Assembly (NCBI RefSeq): GCF_004358205.1
Contig: NZ_SMYO01000032.1
Span: forward strand, 1-18,376
Direction: 5' to 3'
Source: Bacillus salipaludis
GTDB taxonomy: Bacteria; Bacillota; Bacilli; Bacillales_B; DSM-18226
DNA: 18,376 bases
Of this stretch, positions 14,133-18,376 are shown one piece after another. A program made the position numbers and the translations under genes. The notes under the pieces were generated by a model. The model had not been told where the DNA came from and searched no databases. It was given only the letters and a program-made list of their open reading frames with translations. Each line of letters opens with the position of its first letter. The first letter of the stretch is position 1.

Positions 14133-14191
14133 TTTATTTCTCCTTAAAAAATCCATGAACCAATACTAACAAAAACAAACGTCATAATCTA

Positions 14192-14213
14192 TTATAGAAT
14201 GAACGTTCTAAAA
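14192..14213. promoter_or_regulatory. Palindromic operator before tetR
   Basis: TAGAATGAACGTTCTA (14195-14210) shares its arms with the operator at 13518-13539. A further half-like site TTTTTAGAACGATTAG lies at 14252-14267. Both are upstream of the repressor gene and fit autoregulation. Confidence 0.75.
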
Positions 14214-14335
14214 TAAACACATGAATTTCAAACCATGATTAAATAATACTCTTTTTAGAACGATTAGTAAAGAATCATAACTAACCAATAATCCCCAACA
14301 CATTTGCTACATATCACAATGTTATCCGTTAATGT

Positions 14336-14479
14336 TCACTTAGGGGTACCGCCAAACATTTCTTCTATTAGTTTGGTTTCTTCAGGATTGTTTTCTTCCA
14401 CTATTTCAATTAATGGATCAAACTCTTCTACAGATGCACTCATACCAAATAAACAAGAAACAGCAATTAGAAAAACCAT
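14336..14479 (-). CDS. Small protein with a hydrophobic N-terminus (47 residues), possibly truncated
   Basis: MVFLIAVSCLFGMSASVEEF then an acidic stretch ending KLIEEMFGGTPK. The first 15 residues resemble the end of a signal peptide, but there is no basic leader, so the true N-terminus may have been lost. AAGGG stands five bases before the ATG. On the minus strand the start is only 11 bases from the lone left box at 14491-14521, so the upstream part could have been removed by a repeat-linked event. No family is recognised. Confidence 0.4.
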   Translation of the reverse strand: MVFLIAVSCLFGMSASVEEFDPLIEIVEENNPEETKLIEEMFGGTPK

Positions 14480-14490
14480 CTGAGCCCTTA

Positions 14491-14521
14491 CTCAACTAAA
14501 CTGCCCCTTTAGTTGCATAAG
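14491..14521 (+). repeat. Two-box repeat, copy 11 (left box only)
   Basis: CAACTAAA (14493-14500) pairs perfectly with TTTAGTTG (14508-14515) around CTGCCCC, followed by CATAAG. No hairpin or right box follows. Confidence 0.82.
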
Positions 14522-14529
14522 AACCTGAA

Positions 14530-14723
14530 ATGAAGAAGAGAAAAATTAAGACAAGAAGAATTAAAAGGAAATCCTTCTAGCAGCGTCACGGTGGAGGTCT
14601 TGCTGATTTAGTTGGTAGCTTAGGTTGGAAAGTACGGGAATTCTTATTCTTGTAATCATAATCGGCTTTATTTTTGTATCACTCTTCTGTTTCTTTATCT
14701 TCCCCCATTTGAACACCCCCTAA
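14530..14723 (+). pseudogene. Relic of a small basic membrane protein
   Basis: From ATG 14530 the frame reads MKKRKIKTRRIKRKSF, a TAG stop (14578), then QRHGGGLADLVGSLGWKV. A one-base shift near 14636 continues as GILILVIIIGFIFVSLFC to TAA at 14721. Together this would be a short protein with a very basic head, a Gly-rich segment and one transmembrane helix. Two disabling changes make a functional product unlikely. It lies between a lone left box and repeat copy 12. The reconstruction is by eye. Confidence 0.4.
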
Positions 14724-15260
14724 TTAAGCAACCAGTCCTTTTAAATTTTACCACAAACAACCATTATCCTTGTTGAACTATCCTGCCCCGTTAGTCGAAT
14801 AAGAAAAAAGCCACCAATATGGCAGCTCCGATCTTTAACTCTTGCTACCCGTTACTTTAAGTGTATTTTTTCACAAACCTTTAATTGTTCATTAAGTAAA
14901 GTAATTAGCTTTAGTAATATCCCTTATTACCTTAAAGCAGCTTTTTATTATTAATTCAAATAAAAACTTTAATAAAACATGCCAACAATATAAATCAAAC
15001 GGAATAAAATTTCCACTTGTAGATCAATTTTGTCCAAATTGAACTCTTATCAAATTTTTCACTTTTTCTCCACTCTTATATTTATATAGGCACGGGTAGC
15101 CTTAATTATTGATACAAGTTTATATAAATATGAAGAGCAAGATTATAACTTTACAAAATATGATGGAAAACAAGATTGGGAATACCAAGAGCAAGTTGGT
15201 ACAAGCAAGTTCTTCTCTTTACCATATATTGTTAAAAACTATACAAAGGAGACATTAAAA
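14724..15260. other. Intergenic stretch with repeat copy 12 and an open tail before the NDK-like gene
   Basis: Besides repeat copy 12 (14768-14878) it holds AT-rich DNA. From about 15088 an open frame without any start codon reads ...IDTSLYKYEEQDYNFTKYDG... and runs in frame into the gene at 15261. It looks coding and may be the 3' remainder of a lost upstream gene or of a longer version of that gene. Confidence 0.45.
14768..14878 (+). repeat. Two-box hairpin repeat, copy 12
   Basis: The left box GAACTATCCTGCCCCGTTAG is followed by TCGAATAAG (14775-14803). The central hairpin GCCACC-aatat-GGCAGC is at 14810-14825. The right box AACTCTTGCTACCCGTTACT (14838-14857) has the long tail TTAAGTGTATTTTTTCACAA. 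Confidence 0.88.
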
Positions 15261-16127
15261 TTGAATTGGGAGAATTTAGGGTTCGTAATATGTAAACCAG
15301 ATGCTGTGTACTTACATTTAGAACAAGAAATTTTATCATTTTTGCAGCGAAAAGGTTTTAAGATACTTACTTGCAAATATGTGACTGTTACACCGGATCT
15401 ATGCCGACTTTTATATTGGAATGAAGGTAACTTAGAGTGGTGGCACGAACTAGAAGCTGAATTCTATAATTTAGGAGAAAGTTTATGTGTGCTGGTTCAA
15501 GGTACACCAAAACCACCATACAAATCGGTTTCTGAGCTGATTGTAAAAAAATTGAAGGGAAACTTCAGACCTGAGAAAGCAAAGGAAGGGACAGTACGAA
15601 ATACGTTTGGTTCAATTAACGGAATATTTAACTTATTTCACGCTGCAGATTGTACAAGTGCTACGAAAAGAGAAGCTGCATTATTTTTTACAACTGAAGA
15701 GTTAGAACGATTAACATATCAAGGTACTCCATACTTTCTTAAACAAAAAGAGAAGCACAATCTTGATTTTATAGAAATGTACTTTCGTATCAAGCAGCAA
15801 TGCATACAAATTTCATCCATGAATCCCGGTGTGAAGAAAAGATATAAAAAATTTATAGATGAGAAGCACATTCAGTCGATTAGTGTAAGCAATTCCATGA
15901 AGCAAATTTGGCTGTACAAAACCTTGCAGGAGGAATATCAGATGTTTTATAAGGACATTCGCAAAGACAAATTATTGATGAGTATCACTGACTACAAACA
16001 TTTTAAAAGAATAAAATTTGATGAGCTATTTCGAGAGTTCGTTACAGTGAGTATAAATCTTACAAGATGGGAAACCTGTTTGTTTAAAACGTCACTGTTA
16101 TTGGCAGGCAAATTCTCTAAACCATAA
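15261..16127 (+). CDS. Nucleoside-diphosphate-kinase-domain protein with C-terminal extension
   Basis: TTG start with AAAGGAG nine bases upstream; 288 residues. Residues 5-150 form an NDK-like domain: FVICKPDAV with Lys12, Tyr52, Arg103 (FRP), Thr111 and Arg113 (GTVRNTFG), Asn124 and the phosphoryl-accepting His127 in NLFHAADCTSATKREAALFF, against NxxHGSDS in ordinary NDK. The active-site residues are therefore present, although the usual GSD is AAD. Residues 155-288 are an Arg/Lys/aromatic-rich extension that ordinary NDKs (about 150 residues) lack and that I do not recognise. This is not the housekeeping enzyme; a specialised nucleotide- or metabolite-modifying role is possible. An open frame upstream is continuous with it, so the native N-terminus may be longer or truncated. 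Confidence 0.75.
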   Translation: MNWENLGFVICKPDAVYLHLEQEILSFLQRKGFKILTCKYVTVTPDLCRLLYWNEGNLEWWHELEAEFYNLGESLCVLVQGTPKPPYKSVSELIVKKLKGNFRPEKAKEGTVRNTFGSINGIFNLFHAADCTSATKREAALFFTTEELERLTYQGTPYFLKQKEKHNLDFIEMYFRIKQQCIQISSMNPGVKKRYKKFIDEKHIQSISVSNSMKQIWLYKTLQEEYQMFYKDIRKDKLLMSITDYKHFKRIKFDELFREFVTVSINLTRWETCLFKTSLLLAGKFSKP

Positions 16128-16441
16128 CAAAAAGACTTCTGAAGAAGTGCTATTTTTTTGTTTTATTTGTTTCCTCCTTGGAAAGAGGTTTTTTAATTTT
16201 TGTGAAACTTTTTGATTGGTAAAATCCTATCTGTAGCGAACAAATTTAATTATATTAAATTTCTTTTCCAGAATTACTTGGTTTTTGAAATTGAAAGGCA
16301 GGCAGATTCTAATTTTATTCATAAAAAATGAATTTCTTCTCCATGGTAAATAGCTTGGTGCTGCTCCTCGACCTCAACTTTTCGTTTAATTTACTTTCAC
16401 CAATCGAAAAAGGTTTACCTTAATCGGTTTCCTGTCTTTCA
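16128..16441. other. Intergenic stretch with terminators
   Basis: It contains the terminator of the NDK-like gene and a second hairpin-like site (CCTC...GAGG followed by TTTTTT, about 16172-16192). No gene is seen. Sequence just before 16442 does not encode the usual FixX N-terminus. Confidence 0.5.
16135..16159 (+). terminator. Terminator of the NDK-like gene
   Basis: ACTTC-tgaa-GAAGT (16135-16148) followed by TTTTTTT (16153-16159), eight bases after the stop codon. Confidence 0.72.
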
Positions 16442-16702
16442 ATGAGATTCTTGCTTGCTGTAAAGTGCGACACGAAATCACACTTAACCGTACTGGATCA
16501 TGATGTTTGCATGACCCAATGTCCTGATAAGCTTTGCATAGTATTTTGCCCGGCAGAGGTTTATAAATGGGAAGGAACACGGATGCAGGTAGGCTTTGAA
16601 GGCCGCCATGAATGCGGAAGCTGTCGGATAGGCTGCCCACACGAAAACATTAAATGGGAATATCCAAAAGGCGGACACGGGATTGTGTTTAGGTTAGCGT
16701 AA
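16442..16702 (+). pseudogene. fixX: Decayed FixX-like ferredoxin
   Basis: The 86-residue frame matches the FixX/ETF-quinone-oxidoreductase-associated ferredoxin over most of its length: KCDTKSHLTVLDHDVCMTQC, CPAEVYKWEGTRMQVGFEG, CGSCRIGCPHENIKWEYPKG and GHGIVFRLA. The first cysteine group is present (Cys23, 27, 32, 36). In the CxxCxxCxxxCP motif the first cysteine is replaced by Arg55 (GRHECGSCRIGCP), so a 4Fe-4S ligand is missing. The usual N-terminus is replaced by MRFLLAV, the ATG has no ribosome site, and the fixABC partners are absent. All this points to an orphan pseudogene fragment; electron transfer to the quinone pool was its ancestral role. Confidence 0.78.
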
Positions 16703-16769
16703 ATTGTGAGCATTTTGTGAGCAAATGTGAACATAAATAGAACGCTCTTAACTGTTTGTATAAGTAATT

Positions 16770-16805
16770 AAGACGTTACTGTTTGATCGGTATCGTCTTT
16801 TTGTT
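16770..16805 (+). terminator. Terminator downstream of the ferredoxin relic
   Basis: AGACG-t-TAC and GTA-t-CGTCT form a stem (16771-16798) followed by TTTTTG. A very similar hairpin ends the next gene (17202-17233), with the shared end TATCGTCTTTTTGTTTG. Confidence 0.65.
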
Positions 16806-16915
16806 TGTCTTTAACAAAATGGCTCTAAAATAGACAGTTTGTCCAATCATTTTTATCCTCTTCTTAATAAATTATAAAGAGAGTTTTAACTAAAAATTAG
16901 GGGGTGATTGGAAAT

Positions 16916-17182
16916 ATGTCAAGTAGTTCTTCAAGTAAGTCCAGTTCAAATAAGTCCAGTTGTAGTAGATGTAAAGGATGTGTATGCAGACAACTCAGAA
17001 AATTACAATCAGGTACTGAAGTAGATTTATTTTTAAAAGGCGGAACAGTAATCGAAGATACCAAGTTCGTTAGCTTCAATAAAAAGACTTGTTGTGCATT
17101 CTTCTGTGATAGTGAGGAAGAACCTGGGGTAATCGTTGTCGATTGTAGAGAAATTGCAGGATTCCGATTTGAAGCTGAGTGA
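16916..17182 (+). CDS. Small Ser- and Cys-rich protein, possibly spore-coat associated
   Basis: The start is placed at ATG 16916 (MSSSSSSKSSSNKSSCSRCK), which has AGGGGGTG about nine bases upstream; the GTG at 16904 is part of that site. The 88-residue product has a Ser/Lys-rich head, a cluster SCSRCKGCVC (about 15-24), and a folded-looking part with TEVDLFLKGGTVIEDTKFVS, KKTCCAFFCD and VIVVDCREIAGFRFE. Eight cysteines in such a small protein are reminiscent of cross-linked spore coat or exosporium components; the family is not recognised with certainty. It has its own terminator (17202-17233) and stands alone. Confidence 0.7.
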   Translation: MSSSSSSKSSSNKSSCSRCKGCVCRQLRKLQSGTEVDLFLKGGTVIEDTKFVSFNKKTCCAFFCDSEEEPGVIVVDCREIAGFRFEAE

Positions 17183-17201
17183 TTAATAAATAAAAAATAA
17201 G

Positions 17202-17233
17202 GACGATGCATTTTACTGTGTATCGTCTTTTTG
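17202..17233 (+). terminator. Terminator of the Cys-rich protein gene
   Basis: GACGAT (17202-17207) pairs with ATCGTC (17222-17227), followed by six T residues. Confidence 0.72.
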
Positions 17234-17320
17234 TTTGAGTTCTTCATTAATATGGACAATAACAACATCTCAAACACATATATTGTCATTCTGAGAGGTT
17301 TACAACATTAGGATTATCAT

Positions 17321-17599
17321 TCACTTGATCCTTAACTTATTTGACTCTAATGCGTGATGAAGAATACCCAGTTCTAGATCACTCAATGCTCTCTTAGGAT
17401 CAAATAGGTTCAATCCACTCATGTAACTTTTACTCTTAATAAACTCAGTTGACTTTGGCATGGTCGTTTTTGGAGGGAGAGACAAAATGCCTTTTTCCAG
17501 CAAATATTGAGTGGCTAACAAATAAATTCTTTGAGTGGTAGAAGTAAGTCCCTCATAAAGCTTTATCACTTGGTTGTTGTAAGCCATATTCATATTCAT
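17321..17599 (-). pseudogene. DUF3231 / CotF-like protein, C-terminal fragment
   Basis: The 92 residues correspond to the last part of DUF3231 proteins: YNNQVIKLYEGLTSTTQRIY, LATQYLLEKGILSLPPKTTM, PKSTEFIKSKSYMSGLNLFD and PKRALSDLELGILHHALESN. Full-length members have about 170 residues or two repeats of this unit, so the N-terminal half is missing. The frame opens with MNMNMA only four bases after the stop codon of the CBO0543 gene, with no ribosome site. This suggests that a junction placed the fragment directly behind that gene. DUF3231 proteins are related to the spore coat protein CotF. A functional product is doubtful. Confidence 0.7.
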
Positions 17600-17603
17600 G
17601 GTG

Positions 17604-18074
17604 CTATTGAGAAATACGCTCGTATTGACTGTGAATCAGCTTCCTTACGGACTTCAAAACAGCCAACAATATCAAGAACAAGAACGGATAAAGAATTGCG
17701 GAATACCAAATTTTCCATTGATTGTAATAAAAGTATCTAGATACTTCAGCTAACCACTCGTAAACTACGGCGAAAACCGAGCACCCTATGATGTACCAAA
17801 ATTTCTGTGCAAAATTCTTCATGTACTGATAGTAATTCAGAAAAATAGCGTTAGCTGCAGGATAAATGCCGAATATGACAATCAAAGATCCCCATTGAAC
17901 ACCTTTCTGGAAGTAGCCGTACCAATCGAGTTTTAGGTCCAAGTAGATGTTTACTATCAGTTCAAAAACGCATGCAAACATACAGGTTGAGAATATCTCA
18001 GTTTTAGTCAACTTCTTAGGCATTAACCAGAACACGGCATTAAGTACAATAACCGTCAGTATTAAGAACCACAC
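17604..18074 (-). CDS. CBO0543-family membrane protein
   Basis: The 156-residue protein starts at GTG (GAGGTGA close upstream) and shows the typical CBO0543 sequence: MWFLILTVIVLNAVFWLMPK, LDLKLDWYGYFQKGVQWGSL, IFGIYPAANAIFLNYYQYMK, AVVYEWLAEVSRYFYYNQWK and IWYSAILYPFLFLILLAVLK. About five helices are expected (roughly 2-18, 26-46, 56-78, 88-110 and 125-145) with a basic C-terminus. This is a complete member, and the first residues match the truncated copy at 8216-8374. Repeat copy 13 lies about 80 bases upstream on the same strand. The function of the family is unknown. Confidence 0.85.
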   Translation of the reverse strand: MWFLILTVIVLNAVFWLMPKKLTKTEIFSTCMFACVFELIVNIYLDLKLDWYGYFQKGVQWGSLIVIFGIYPAANAIFLNYYQYMKNFAQKFWYIIGCSVFAVVYEWLAEVSRYFYYNQWKIWYSAILYPFLFLILLAVLKSVRKLIHSQYERISQ

Positions 18075-18155
18075 GTCACCTCACGTCCTTCACTATATTT
18101 TCCACAGAATCGAATAATTCATTCGCCATATAGCCGTTACACAGTGCAATTCTTT

Positions 18156-18252
18156 TGTCTTATTCAAGTAACCTGCCCCGTTAGCACAACAAAAAAAGCT
18201 GACGAAACGACAGCTCTGTTCTTCAATTCTTGCACCCGTTCGTAATATAAGG
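18156..18252 (+). repeat. Two-box hairpin repeat, copy 13
   Basis: The left box TTCAAGTAACCTGCCCCGTT (18163-18182) is followed by AGCACAACAA. The central hairpin AGCTG-a-CG-aaa-CG-a-CAGCT is at 18198-18214. The right box TTCTTGCACCCGTTCG (18227-18242) is followed by TAATATAAGG. Confidence 0.88.
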
Positions 18253-18283
18253 TTAGCCAGATTTTTCTGGTTGACCTTTTTTT
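18251..18283 (+). terminator. Hairpin with T run after repeat copy 13
   Basis: GGTTAGCCAG and CTGGTTGACC form an imperfect stem around ATTTTT, followed by TTTTTTT. No plus-strand gene lies directly upstream. Confidence 0.5.
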
Positions 18284-18302
18284 AATTGGTTTTATTATAT
18301 CG

Positions 18303-18368
18303 GTAGTCGGGGGAGGACGTAGCACCCGTGGGTCTTGAACCCGTCAAGTAAACTGTCCACCCCCTACT
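18303..18368. other. GC-rich inverted structure at the window edge, unassigned
   Basis: GGGGG-A-GGAC (18309-18318) pairs with GTCC-A-CCCCC (18355-18364), giving a long stem with one A-A mismatch. The loop holds ACCC/GGGT elements. Composition differs sharply from the flanks. It could be the end of a mobile element or a structured RNA continuing off the right edge; no family is recognised. Confidence 0.4.
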
Positions 18369-18376
18369 TGTATAAT

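Noticed and set aside
135..18252. CRISPR array
   Set aside because: The repeats are separated by hundreds to thousands of bases containing genes, and vary in sequence; there are no regular spacers.
135..18252. Assigning the repeats to the known Bacillus cereus bcr1 element
   Set aside because: The repeat length and box structure do not match what I recall of bcr1, and I cannot verify this without a search.
18321..18350. tRNA-like T-arm on the minus strand (GGGTTCAAGACCC)
   Set aside because: The flanking sequence does not form the other tRNA arms; only a three-base-pair stem around a T-loop-like sequence is present.

Overview
The window looks like a chromosomal accessory region of a low-GC, endospore-forming Bacillaceae (Bacillus sensu lato). 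The signs are strong AGGAGG-type ribosome sites, TTG and GTG starts, and Bacillus-type families: CBO0543 membrane proteins, DUF3231/CotF-like, DUF3189, paired DUF2382/YsnF proteins and small Gly/Tyr- or Cys-rich proteins of spore-coat character. No core housekeeping gene is visible. Genes are short, widely spaced, often truncated, and mixed with repeats.

The most striking feature is a dispersed intergenic repeat of about 75-110 bp, with 13 full or partial copies, all in the same orientation. Each complete copy has a left box (inverted arms close to TTGAACTAAC and GTTAGTTCAA around CTGCCCC), a central hairpin whose sequence varies while its pairing is kept, and a right box (GCACCC-GTTAGTT) that shares its right arm with the left box. 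Both boxes look like core sites for a tyrosine recombinase. The only tyrosine recombinase gene here (2894-3732, one-base frameshift) lies exactly between a lone left box (2791-2820) and a lone hairpin plus right box (3744-3805). It therefore reads as the parental, integrase-bearing form of the repeat. Several small minus-strand genes (257-817, 2256-2723, 8216-8374, 8547-8840, 9931-10140) end within a few to a few tens of bases of a repeat, much like genes in an integron cassette array. The 5' end of a probable group II intron sits inside the left box of the first copy.

Layout. 1-134: 5' end of a minus-strand group II intron. 135-2723: repeats, two or three small membrane-protein genes, a GC-rich multi-hairpin stretch, and terminator-bearing repeats of a second family. 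2791-3805: the integrase element. 3958-7822: Gly-Tyr-rich protein, small unknown protein, DUF3189 protein, N/D-rich lipoprotein and two DUF2382 stress-type proteins. 8205-10369: dense repeats with small cassette-like genes. 10431-14132: a conventional minus-strand block of a TetR repressor, alpha/beta hydrolase, old yellow enzyme and NADPH:quinone/alcohol dehydrogenase-like protein, with palindromic operators before the repressor and before the hydrolase; it is probably an inducible response to electrophiles. 14336-17182: gene relics, an NDK-domain protein, a decayed FixX-like ferredoxin and a Cys-rich small protein. 17321-18376: a DUF3231 fragment, a CBO0543 membrane protein, the last repeat, and an unassigned GC-rich inverted structure at the edge.

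Product assignments rest on reading translations and recalling families; no search was run.
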